The position numbers and the translations under genes are program-made. Positions 34,601-46,092 of a stretch of DNA of 64,000 nt are shown in pieces (position 1 is the first letter of the stretch; every line of letters begins with the position of its first letter). Below the pieces are notes generated by a model. That model worked only from the letters and a program-made list of their open reading frames with translations. It ran no database searches and was not told where the DNA came from. This DNA comes from Silene conica (taxonomy: Eukaryota; Streptophyta; Magnoliopsida; Caryophyllales; Caryophyllaceae), in the NCBI GenBank assembly GCA_029255685.2, contig CM055313.2, positions 75,618,641-75,682,640 on the forward strand, read 5' to 3'.

Positions 34601-35896
34601 TGATAGGTTTAAGAAGTTGCTCATAAACTAATTTAGTCATACTAACAAACCTTTTAATTAACTTTTAATTAACAAAATATAAACTCGTTTATATTAGATC
34701 TTATGCATGCTTAAGCGGAAATAAAGAGTAGACCGAGTCCTTACACACGGTCCAAGTATATTGCAAGGATGATCCTCCGAGTACCCAATATAGAATACCT
34801 CCTCCGGATGCACCAAGACAACCCCAAAAGAACCGAAACTTTGTATGCTAGACTTGGAATCGGTTTTTCCTTAATTTATTTCCAATCTCTCTTATTAGAA
34901 ATATATTTTGAATACTACAAGTAGTATGATATATTATCTTATAATAAGTATTAGAGGTTTAATAAAATCTCTCTTGCTAGGTATATATTTCGGCCAAGGC
35001 AAGAAAAGGAGAGTTTATTTTATTTTCTACACTTAGAAATTTTTGGCAAGCATTAGAAGAACTAGGGTTTACATTATGGAGCATCTTATACTTAATAATG
35101 TGAGGCTTGAGAGTGGGTGGCCGGGTACATGGGGAAGGACAAGGGGGAGACAACTCTCTAACCCATGCTCAATAGGATTGCCTAGTTAGTGTTTCCAATA
35201 CATGCTTTAAACACAATGATTAAAGCATGTTTAAATTAAAACACTAATCATCCAAACAACCTCCACTTAGTCGTGCCACATAGTCCATAAAATGGACTTT
35301 ATTTTATAATTTTGTCAAATGTATAATTGTATAAAGTGTGACATCTTACATGTCATTTAGATATAAAATATTTTAGTACATTTGAAATATGTAAATATTT
35401 ATCCCATAAACATTATGCATAATTAAATAAATCATATTTATTTAATTAACAAGTAATTCGAAATTACCATTGTAAAATAATACTTTATCGTCAATACGAT
35501 TTACAACCTTTGTATTAATTTCAACCCAATTCATTCTAATTTCGATATCTTAAAATATCGTTTAATGTTTAACAATTGACACGTTTCAATTTTAAACATA
35601 AATCTTACATTAAGATTTAACCTCTAATTTCTCGATATACGAGTTTAAGGAATATGATCAAATCGTATCAATATACATTTGATCATTTTATCAATTGAGG
35701 GAATTGTCCTAAAGGTGTGACCTAAAGGGATCAACTGACCATCACCGTCATACGACAGTAATGTCAAACTCTAGCTAGCCAATCATTACCGATTAATGTT
35801 GGTCAGTTGACTAATAATTCGTATCATCCCTTGCGCATTCTTGTTATGAGATTTAATTACGTGATCGCACTATTGTTGAGGACACATTTCCCAACA
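34601..35896 (-). repeat. 5' LTR of the TR-GAG element
   Basis: 1296 bp, one difference from 27440-28735. Followed on the plus strand by TTAGC (35897-35901). Confidence 0.95.
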
Positions 35897-36889
35897 TTAG
35901 CAACTGAGGCTCGGGTTTTAAAGGCAAGTGGGACAATGGTCAGTGTTCCCATTGACGAACATGTGTTACACAATGAACAAACTTGCTACCTTAGTTATGA
36001 GGAGGTTGTTCATTTGTTAGATGAACAAATGATTGGTGCCTCTCACATCACACTCTTTATGAGGTTCGGTCTCTTTGTTTAAGCTTCCCCTTTGCAATCC
36101 CATTAGAATATATCTGATAATATGCAAACTAGTACTAGATAGTTACTATGGATTCTTATTGTTGTAGGTATTTGAGTGATCTTGCCGATACCATGCAAAT
36201 TAGTAGTCACTATGGATTCTTGTGCCCAGAGACATTGTCCTCAGAATCCGTTGCTCCGGATGAAAATTATCGATCCGATTATGTTGCTAGGGCAATGACA
36301 TGTACCGATTGTGGAAAAGGTCGGAAACTTATATTTGCTCCATATGCCCAGGGGTACGTAATTATAAATTTCTTTTCATAGTATTATTATTGATGACTTG
36401 ATTAATTATTTTATTATTTTTTGTCAATATTTAAGTTGATATCTTCGTTGTATTTTTCTATAACTTGTAGTAAGCATTGGATGTTGGGCGTGATCAATCC
36501 GGCTCAAAGTACAGTGTATTGGTGTGATCCTGCCGGACATACAGAGCCTCGTCAATTTTTCATGGATACAATTACCAAGTATGTCTAACTTATTTCTGAT
36601 CTTTTTTATTTTGCCTTCATATATTATACCTCCCGTTACTCCCCTGCATTTGCCTTAAAATGTTTCTGTAGGCTAGGAACAAAAGTTAAGCCACCCAAAA
36701 GCCATCAATCATAGACCTTAGCTTGTTTTTCTATTATACTTTAAATTAACGCTTCATTATCAACTAAAACTGAATAAATATATAAACCTGGCTATCTATA
36801 TATACAGGGCCTTTGAGAAAAGGAACTCTATCGATCCACTTGCAAAATATGAGGCCAATGGCGTTGTTTGGAAAAAGATTAAGGTACTT

Positions 36890-37142
<253 letters not shown>

Positions 37143-37744
37143 CATATTGTTTCTCTTATTAAGTATAGTACATGTGCGTGAAGTATTTATTTATAATATG
37201 AGCTACCCTTTCAGGCCCCTTTGCAGCCTTGTGGTTCCGTTTTATGTGGATATTATATTTGTCGATACATGTTGGACGTCATCAAAGGAAGATATGTTAC
37301 TATTACTCCAAATGTACGTATGTTTTTGGTTTTTTAGTTCATTTTACTTATATATATATAGGAGTCTTGGATAAAAATTTTCTAACCAATTTTTGAAAAT
37401 TTGTTTGTAGTTCATGCTTAGAGCCCCATTGACATATCCGCTTGAGCTGATTGACGAGGTGAGGGATATATGGGCTAACTTTGCGCTCCAGTTTAAGTCA
37501 CCCATGAACGATGATGAAGTTTAGCTTAAGTCGTAGCTAGAAGTTTAGCTTAAGTACATACGTATTGTATCTAGAATTTGTGGATCGGAAAGTATGTTGT
37601 ATATATGAATGATGTAGCTTAGTTGTTGGAGCAATGTAATATGTGAATGATGTAGTTGTTGGAGCAATGTTATTGTACGCTTATTTGCAGGAAAAATTAT
37701 AGGCCGGATGAATTATAAATTAAATTATTAAATAAAAAATAGCA

Positions 37745-38165
37745 GGTGCAAAGAGAACGGTTATGTTCTCAAGCGTGCTCTATTAATTCAAAAACATGGC
37801 GCGAAGTTGTAACAAAAGAGAACGGTTCAAACCATAACCGTCCCGGTAAGTACCCTAAGAGAACGGTTTAACATGGCAAAGAGAACGGTTAAACAGGGAA
37901 AAGAGAACGGTTGTGCAGGACATAAGAGCACGGTTCAAACCATAACCGTTCTGGTAAGTCACCTAAGAGAACGGTTTAACATGGCAAAGAGAACGGTTAA
38001 ACAGGGCAAAGAGAACGGTTGAGCAGGACATAAGAGCACGGTTCACGTCAGAACCGTTCTGGTAAGTGCATTACTAAGAGCACGGTTGAACCGTTCTCTT
38101 AGGTAAAGAGCACGGCCAGGGGGAGCACGGTTCCGCCTCTCATAGGAGAACGGTTTTTAACCGTC
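37745..38165 (+). repeat. CACTA right subterminal repeats
   Basis: More than a dozen AGAGAACGGTT or AGAGCACGGTT motifs and their complements. Two ~100-bp blocks (about 37790-37920 and 37920-38050) repeat nearly the same series. Confidence 0.8.
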
Positions 38166-38472
38166 TTCGTATCTGTATTTTGTAGTAGTGTAATTAACCA
38201 AAATGAAAACAAAAAAACTGAAATCTAACATAAAAATTAGTACTTAAACAAAAAATATGAGGAGAAAAATACCTTGGAAAAGATAACTTCGCTGGAGTTT
38301 TCACCGGAAGAGAGTTGAGGGAGTGAGGGTTGAAAACTTCAAAGTGGATTGAGATGTGCTTGTGAGTGATTGAGATGAAGGTTAAATGTCGTGGGAGTGA
38401 GGGTTGAGGGAGTGAAGGATGAAGAGAATGAGAGTGTCGTGCAACTTATTAAAAAAAAAAAGATCCTGCATT

Positions 38473-38655
38473 AACACGCCATAGCCCATGGCGGGTCTTC
38501 CTGAAGAAACACACCATCCCATATGGCGTGTCTTAAGTTCCCAAGTTTCTGCCAAATTTCCTTGCTCCTATAAAATTTCCACTGGGTAAACACGCCATAC
38601 CTAATGACGTGTTTTGGGCCATAGACACGTCATGTCTTATGGCGCGTTTAAGCCG
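38473..38655 (-). repeat. MULE right subterminal ACACGCCAT repeats
   Basis: Three to four ACACGCCAT...ATGGCGTGT-type hairpins matching those at 9862-10165. They pass into the right terminal inverted repeat (to 38750). Confidence 0.7.
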
Positions 38656-38750
38656 AGCAGGTTCCGGAAAACCGAGCCTACGTGGACACCATTTCAACAA
38701 ATACTTTCAATTCCAACCCAAAACGACAATTGTTTTATTTTTGAGCATTA

Positions 38751-39337
38751 TTTTAAAAACAGATTCAAAAAAAAGGAAGAAAAAAAATTCTCATACATTA
38801 TTGTCAATTATTTGGAGAATTATCTTTGTTCTAGTTTGATAATCGAGTTAGTTTCGGGATTGAACATCATTATATTTTGGATAGTTGCTAGCTAAACCTT
38901 AATCCTCACAAATCCAAAATTTATTTGGTCATCTTTCTACCCATGTCTTTTATCCCTCTTTTTACCCATTTGGCTTCTTATCTATGCTTGCATATGATTG
39001 TTTTGGCTTGTACTTTTGAAATGCTTATCATACTAGAGTGCAGACACATTTTTATAAGTTGAGGATAGATGAGTGTTTTTCACACAAATATCCTTTCACA
39101 TATAAATGAGTGTGAATCGTGAGAGACCATTAGTCAAAAGATCATGCAAAAGCATAAAGGTTCATTTGAAGTTTTCCATGCTACGCCATCACGTAAACCT
39201 CATCCATGTTAGCACTTTTCTATTTTCCCATGTTGTTTCGGGTTTTTAATCATTATGCTTAGCTTGTTTAGGATACTGCATTTGATGGGATATGATTTCT
39301 TGCTTAGGGACAAGCAAGGTTTTAGCTTGGGGGAGTT
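38751..39337 (+). mobile_element. Athila-like element, right part of 3' internal region
   Basis: Continues the element interrupted at 9768. Non-coding. It ends with a polypurine tract AGCTTGGGGGAGTT (39324-39337) immediately before an LTR start, after GGACAAGCAAGGTTTT, a leader segment I associate with Athila-type elements. Confidence 0.6.
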
Positions 39338-40799
39338 TGATGAGTGATTACTTTATAGACTTTTACCTCCATTTTGCTCTATTTTACTTGACTTTGCACT
39401 AATTTTAGTGTTAATTGAGCTAGTATTTGCATTCTAGTTAGTTTTGTTGTTATGTCACATTTTTTAAGTATATAAGCTTTTAGGAGCCCAATCCTATTAA
39501 TAATGCAAAAACTAGAGTACAAATGATGAACCAAGAAGCAAAAGAGATGGACCAAGTGTAGAAGATTGCATGAGAGTTTGCATGAGATTTATGGATTAAA
39601 GATTTATTTTAAAGTCAAGCTCAAAATGCAAAGTCCAAATCATAAGATGAAAATATCTAGCATTGAATGCCAAATCTCCATATATGCTAATGTTTAAGGT
39701 CATTAACCGGGTGTTTAATCAAGCCATTGACACCCCACATTGGATTCCTAAAGACATTTATGGAAGAATTGAAGAATGAAATCTGCGGAGCTGTGTCCCC
39801 GATCGGGGCTGGCAACCCCAATCGGGGTTGTACCCCTGTAGTTCCTTTCGAATCTCCTCCTATTTTTATTATAAATAGGAGGTGTTATGCAACATCTTCC
39901 ATCATCTAGTTTATAGACTTTTACATATTTTTCATGGTACTTCTTAGTTTAGTTCACAATATTTCTCAATGCAATTCTCATATAATTTAGTTTACAATTT
40001 ATTATATTAGTTTACATTTCAAGTTGTAATCATTTTACATTTCCTTATACTCAAGCAATCTTTTGGTTATTATTGTTCTTTCTTTATAAATTCTATTTCC
40101 TCCATTTCAGTATTGTATTTCTTGTCTTAAGTTCTATTTATATTTTTATTATGTTTAATTCATCATTTTAGTCTAGTTTATATATTATTATGAGTAGCTA
40201 ATTTCCTTAGTCTGGAGATTAGGGAAGCCATACAATAATATAGATATGTACTTTGGTAAATTAAGATAATAACAATTTTTTTTTGAAAGAAGATAATAAC
40301 AATTTTGGTTATATTGTTTTCTCGCATGTTTGCACTTAATTATTAATCTTTGATTTAAGTACACAATTCTAGATTAAATATGTTAATTCGTTCTACAGGT
40401 CGAGAGGCGCGGAATCGAATAGACTAAACATGTGTAGTAGGACGACCCAGTCATAAACGATAGTTTTTGTAGGATCCGGTCTAAGGTTGATGTCAAAACC
40501 GCAAGGTTGGTATCTTATCAAGCCTAAAACAATTAAACATATTTTACTATTTCCGAGTTAATCTATTTAATATATATGTATATTTGCATGTGTGACCCGA
40601 CTTCCCTAGACTCTTTTATCATTATTGGTACAACATAAAACTAACCAACAAACCAAAGTCGTAATCGACATAGATAGAGATCAATCCACAACATTTTCTT
40701 AAGCGTAATTCATGTTTCTCTGTGAAATTCAACCCCTATAAAACATTAATTTGTTGTATCTTAAGGTATTTTTGCATAGGTGTGCGACCGAACCTATCA
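39338..40799 (+). repeat. 3' LTR of the Athila-like element
   Basis: 1462 bp with ends TGATGAGTG and CCTATCA, directly after a polypurine tract. Contains a TATA box at 39870 within a perfect 10-bp inverted repeat and two CCCCGATCGGGG-type palindromes at 39796-39831. The 5' LTR and target duplication are not in the window. Confidence 0.65.
39870..39877 (+). promoter_or_regulatory. TATA box of Athila-like LTR
   Basis: TATAAATA, 532 bp into the LTR, spanning the loop and arm of the hairpin 39856-39882. Confidence 0.6.
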
Positions 40800-40907
40800 T
40801 AGAGAGAAGGGAGAGAGTTTAGAGAGAAGGGGAATAATATTGGAAATGAAAGAATGAAGGGGAAGGTGCGGGTTTAAACCCGCGGTTTGCTCAAATCCAT
40901 ATATTTT

Positions 40908-41600
40908 TTCCAACCCGAACCCGACTTGACCTGACTCGACCCGACCCGTGACCCGATATTTTTTCAACCCGATAGTTTACCCGATAATGAACGGGCTTAA
41001 TAATGCTTTAAAAAACACCAAATTAATATTTATCATAATTATTTTTGCTTAAAACTACAATATACTTACCCATTATTTAAATATTCCCTCCTAAAATAAA
41101 TACTCCCTCGTATTTTACATAAGAGTCCCGATTTCCATTTCCGTCTAGTCACAATAATATCTCATTGTCCATTTTTGGTAAAATTTTATACTTCACATTA
41201 TCCCACAACACTACTTATTTTAATCACTTTAACTCACAACAATACCCTACATTATCCCACAACACTACTTATTTTAATCACTCTACCCACAATAATAATC
41301 AATAATATTTTTCCTCACTCCAATATTTTTACCACATACAATACTTTACATTATTTAATTCGATTCCTTAAATATTGTGTCATTGTCCAATTGAGACTCT
41401 TATGTAGAATATGAGGGAGTATATAAGATAAAATATATGCCGGTAACCTGAGTCGACACTGACCCGCTAATGACCCGACCCGACTTATCACTCGTTGATG
41501 ACTCGACATGAACTAATAACCCGATCCCGTCACTGACCCGATATAACCCGACCCACTTTGATCCGACCTGTAACCGACCCGAGTGATCCGATTGTCACCT
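40908..41600 (+). repeat. Degenerate GACCCG-motif repeat, split by a MITE
   Basis: Clusters of CCCGACCCG-like units at 40908-40990 and 41440-41600, separated by AT-rich DNA and the Stowaway element. Origin unknown. Confidence 0.65.
41103..41419 (+). mobile_element. Stowaway MITE (Tc1/mariner type)
   Basis: 317 bp. Ends CTCCCTCGTATTTTACATA and its inverted copy are nearly identical over 25 bp, flanked by TA (41101-41102 and 41420-41421). The interior has a repeated ACAACACTACTTATTTTAAT block. Confidence 0.9.
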
Positions 41601-41603
41601 CTA

Positions 41604-42078
41604 GACTTATGTACAACCGGTTTGTTTTTTATTTCTAGACCGGTTTATGGGTTATGACAGTGTAAATTTCGGAAAATACATAATGCATATTTCTTATTTT
41701 GTGAGCAAAACGGGCTGTGCAGACGACCCCTAAACAGCTCGTAGGTTCCCTCTGGATGCATGAATTGAAGGACCTACGTCCATGTGCAATCTACCAGCAA
41801 ATTATATGCTTGCACTTTGTTTTTTGTTGAGAGTTATTAACATAATGGCCTGTTGTGCAATATTATGTGCCAACAATATTCAAAGCACAGTTTCATTGGT
41901 CGTAGGTTACTTAGCTAGTATGAGCAAGAATGCAAGACTATGTCTATTATAGCCTTATAGGTAAGGGTGTCATTTGGAGTGTGTACAAATTGAATTAAAG
42001 GCCTTGGATCTATATTTACAAAATTACGTACAATTTACAAATAGAATAAATTGTCTACAGTTTACAGAATAGAGTAAA
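41604..42078 (+). other. Unassigned non-coding DNA
   Basis: About 475 bp with no coding frame, repeat or element ends that I recognise. Confidence 0.5.
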
Positions 42079-42698
42079 CTAGTTTTAAACCCGTGCAAAA
42101 TTGCACGGGTATCCTTTAAAAAAAAATAGTACATAAATATTATTAACAAAACATAAACGATATAATTGGGCGGAATTTTAGTACTAATTTTTGTAACTTT
42201 GCTGATGAATTTTAGTCATTTGACGAAAAAAAATCTGACCACGGTAACTTTAAAATCGGAAAAAAAAAATTTATACTTCTCGTAAATATACTAAAACTCT
42301 TTTTTTTATATAGAACTAAGACGTTTGTTATTATAAACTGTTCAAAAGTTTTCCAAAATGAATTTCTTGGAATTAAAATATTTTGTTCTATAATTTTTTA
42401 GTTCATTTGTAGTTACATTTTAGTATTTAAATTTCTTATTCTTATCAATTGGTGTAATTTATTAATATTATTATATTAATCAAAATACTGCGATTTCTGT
42501 AACAACATTAATATTTTCGTACGTACGAAACATAAAACGTAATTATTTACGTACCAACATAAACATAGCGGTTTTTCAGAAATAAAATTCATTTTCTTTG
42601 CTGCGGGGTCCACATTTACTTTTTTTTTAAAAAAAAAAAACTAAATGTGATGAGGTGGCTTCATGAGGATGGGTTAAATGTTTTGCTATTTATATAGA
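42079..42698 (-). mobile_element. Non-autonomous Helitron, 620 bp
   Basis: On the minus strand it starts A|TCTATATAAATAGC (42698) and ends with a hairpin ACCCGTGCAATTTTGCACGG then TTTAAAACTAG|T (42079). The TC start, hairpin, CTAG end and A/T insertion site are Helitron hallmarks. No coding capacity. Confidence 0.75.
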
Positions 42699-43486
42699 TA
42701 AGATTGTGATTGAACTCAAGTGAGCATATGGAACTCCACATTGATTGGTCTATTGAAAGATTGAATTTCTAAAGTATTTGGTATGTCATTTTATTAAATA
42801 AAAGAATTAACTACAATTATCTTGCAAATTAGATTAAAAATAACAAATTAGATTGAATGGTGATAGGGTAGTTATATAACTTTATATCTATCCTATTTAT
42901 TAAAGCAACAACCACAAAGCATACATGTCCCTATGTGGTTGAAAGTCAACAATTCAAAGTGCGGTTTGCATTCGCTTAATTTAAGGAAACACTTTCTTTC
43001 ATCTAATTAATTAAACCTCCCTCATTCAAAATTATTTACTTTTACAAAACAAAACTAGTGTAACACCCGTGAAAAATCACGGGGTTGTGTACACTTACTT
43101 TTAAAGATGACAAAGGTAAATTCATTTCATTATATAGCAATTCTATTTATTCGAACAAATTCATTTTTAACGGGGTTTTTTTGCGTATAATATATGTTCG
43201 GTCAAAATGTGAATTTCCTGGTTCACTAATTTTCGAATATCTGTTAACAATGATGAAAATATTTGGATTAATTGTGATAACATGAATGAATAAGGGAAAT
43301 GAAAAAACAATAAACGATTAAAAAAAGATTAAATAATTAATAATGAGTAATTTGGAAAGTTATTATCTTGTGATGAATTGGTGAAAGAACTTAAGTTGAC
43401 GGACAAATAGGATGAAGAAAATAACTAATCAGGTAGAAATCTAAATTAAATGGGTGTATTAAAAATTCAAAAATCTAAGACAAAAA

Positions 43487-44392
43487 TTACAGTTTCTCGA
43501 AAATCTCCTTGTAAACAACATTCGTTGTTGTATTAGTCATTCCTCCTTCTTCATCAAGAAGTAGCAAATTTAGACCTTTCTTACTTGTAACCCTAGATAT
43601 AGCAACGTACAATTGGCCATGGGTAAAGACTGGTCAAGGAAGATAAAGTCCAACACGGGATAGAGATTGACCCTGACTTTTGTTAATAGTCATAGCAAAG
43701 CAAACTGCTAAAAGAAATTGTCTTCTTTCAAACTTAATTGGGAACCTGGTGATCTGATCGGTAGGAGTCAAGGTGATGCGGGGAATATAAACATTGCTTC
43801 CGATATAACTGCCAGAAATAACGGTTGCACTAATAACGCGATTTCCTAGTTGTTTTACCTCCATTCGGGTGTCATTGCACAACCAATTTGCTTGGTCAAT
43901 GTTTCTTAAAAGCATCACTATAGCTCAAACTTTCAGTTTTAAGCTGTGATTGGGTAAACCGGAACATCTGATTGAGTTAAGAAACTGAGTAGAATAAAGT
44001 TCTCTGACCCCGCAATTCGTCTCTTCCTTACTTATTTCATCAGAGCTTAAGTAAACTTTTTGTTCCTTTTGAATTTCATCCAAGACATAGTCGTTTACCT
44101 CCTCGACAACATCGTGAGTAGGTGCTAGTACAGCTCTTTCAGTGAAATACAGAAGGTCACCTAAGTGATCTTTTAAAGATGGGTACGTGCTATCTACAAT
44201 AATAGTAGATATTGGATCTACACCAAACTGTATAAGTATATCTTCTGGTAACTCAATGCTAGCTGCTCCATCATTTGACCCACCTGCTAATCCATCCCCA
44301 ACTTCGAAAATCCACTCTGAAAATTGTCGGATTTCATCAACATTTGACTGTGCACTTCCTACCTGAAGTCTCATATTTTTCGTGAGCTTCAA
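43487..44392 (-). pseudogene. Helitron Pif1-like helicase, C-terminal part
   Basis: One minus-strand frame of 302 codons. It has KLTKNMRLQ and FTERAVLAPTHDVVEEVNDY in the first half. In the second half are LLRNIDQANWLCNDTRM, then GNRVISATVISGSYIG and the helicase motif CFAMTINKSQGQSL, and finally GQLYVAISRV. Two in-frame TGA codons break it, at 43922-43924 and 43634-43636; the rest of the frame reads through to TAA at 43487-43489. The usual Helitron protein is a Rep-helicase of over 1000 residues, so the Rep and most helicase domains are absent here. The helicase would unwind DNA during rolling-circle transposition. Confidence 0.85.
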
Positions 44393-44904
44393 AACCTGAA
44401 ATTTAATATATATCTGAAACGGTAAAAAAATGAATTACTATGTAAAAGTAAGTATTATATCAGTAATTGTAGTACGTTAAGGGACAATTTTAAAAAACAG
44501 GCTCTAAATACACTTGTAATACACTTAGGTTTACACCTTAACTTGCTGATCATATTTGATTGCTTTATTAATCAAGTTGATCATTGTTGTACTTATACAA
44601 TATAAAAATAAAGAAGATATGCAATATGAGAAAACCACTTGAAATAGGTTTCTAATTTCTTAATGCACATGATCTTTATTTGCTCCTAATTAAATTAAAG
44701 TTCTATTTCTACTCTGAGTTAATCATTTAGTTGTTTATATTTTTGTATTAGTTAGAATTAGAATTATACCATGATTACTACTCCGTAGTAAGCATCATTG
44801 GAAGCATTATAATCATCGTAGCCGACTCCAAAATTAAAAATCTATCTAAATTTGTCCTACTATAGCACCTAAATTAGATTAACATAGAGTTGAAAATTAA
44901 GAAG

Positions 44905-44997
44905 CACTCCACTTATCTCAATAAATAGTTTACACTTACTTTTTTTGTGAAGGGGGAAATAAATTAAGTGTATACTATTGACCGGACAGAAAGAGTA
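44905..44997 (+). mobile_element. Probable degenerate short Stowaway MITE
   Basis: Ends CTCCACTTATCTCAATAAAT and TATTGACCGGACAGAAAGAG are partly complementary, and inner CACTTA / TAAGTG arms pair. Consistent with a ~90-bp decayed Stowaway; no clear TA duplication on the left. Confidence 0.35.
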
Positions 44998-45186
44998 AGT
45001 CTTAACTCTTTTAGTTAATTCTCATATAATCTTGAAACTTTTTTGTTGAAAGGGAACGGAGGAGATAAGGTTTTAAATTGCCGGCTATGATATATATAAT
45101 ATAAATTACACGATCTTTGAATATATTCGTCTACCGCATAACTTTTCGCGTTCGGCTTAAGAAGTCAATAATTAATACTCTCTCTT

Positions 45187-45423
45187 ACCCGGGATAAATG
45201 TCCCGTTTGGTAGTGAGTCAAGGATTTATGGTTTGTGTATTTTAGGTAGGGTAAGGGTATTTAGATTGGAGAAAGAAGATATTGTATTGGGTTAGGGGTT
45301 TGTAAGTGGGTAATAAATGTAAATAGGGAAAGGTAAAAACGTAATAAAACCGTCCAAATAGTATCAAACGGGACACTTTGACGAATAAAGAAAAATGGCA
45401 AACGGGACACTTATCTTGGGTAG
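45187..45423 (+). mobile_element. Probable MITE with TACCC...GGGTA ends
   Basis: Left arm TACCCGGGATAAATGTCCCG and right arm CGGGACACTTATCTTGGGTA are inverted copies with a few mismatches. About 237 bp, no ORF. Resembles Stowaway ends but lacks a clear TA duplication. Confidence 0.45.
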
Positions 45424-45436
45424 GGACATTTCCTCC

Positions 45437-45540
45437 GCACCAATCACAAGACCCATTAACTCCACACCAATCACAAGACCCATTATCTCCACACCAATCA
45501 CAAGACCCATTATCTCCGCACCAATCACAAGACCCATTTA
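45437..45540 (+). repeat. 24-bp tandem repeat, four copies
   Basis: Units of CACCAATCACAAGACCCATT plus four bases. Because 24 is a multiple of three, several frames stay open across the array; I do not regard these as genes. Confidence 0.9.
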
Positions 45541-46038
45541 TCGTCACCTCGTATCGTATCTCAGAATATATAAATAGAATAACTCAATATAACAATCATA
45601 TTATTACATAAAATAAACATGGTTATCACCAAATATCAACCGATTACTCATCATTATATGCACAGTATTTCCCCTACCTCGAATAGCAGAAGCGCAGACA
45701 AATTCCAAAGCTCGCTAGAAATGTTCCACGCGAAAACCGCTAGCTAAACACGTATTCGTAATGAATTAATAAACTTCCCGAACCCCATAACAATCCACAC
45801 TTACTATACATAGAAACCTTCCATAAGTGGAAAGTTTCCATAAATAGAAACGTTCCCAAAATAGAAACTCCCAAGACTCACTAGTTTCCCGACTCATATA
45901 TTTAATTAACACGAAGCAACAACCAAAACCCGTAACCAAAAGTAAGAATAATAATAATAAAACGACTAATTGAATGACAGCAACCTTAGATTCGATTATA
46001 ACAAAACAATAGGAACAAAATAATAATATTAATAAGAC

Positions 46039-46092
<54 letters not shown>

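Larger units (their letters stand above)
27440..35896 (-). mobile_element. Gag-only LTR retrotransposon (TR-GAG type), very young
   Basis: 8457 bp in minus orientation. LTRs of 1296 bp each (27440-28735 and 34601-35896) differ at one site that I can find (C at 28146, T at 35307), and the target duplication TTAGC is perfect. The primer site and polypurine tract are present. The only gene is a copia-type gag at 31237-32145; there is no trace of protease, integrase or RT in the 5.9-kb interior. This is the structure of TR-GAG non-autonomous elements. It splits an exon of the CACTA Ulp1-like gene. Confidence 0.93.

Noticed and set aside
42887-43054. Another Helitron starting TCTATCC at 42887
   Set aside because: The start resembles a Helitron 5' end, but no plus-strand CTAG end with a hairpin follows within the nearby sequence.
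45242-45611. Cys-rich repeat protein (GSCDWCGDN units) or the opposite-strand Pro/His-rich peptide
   Set aside because: The frames stay open only because the DNA repeat is 24 bp long, a multiple of three; neighbouring sequence is not coding.
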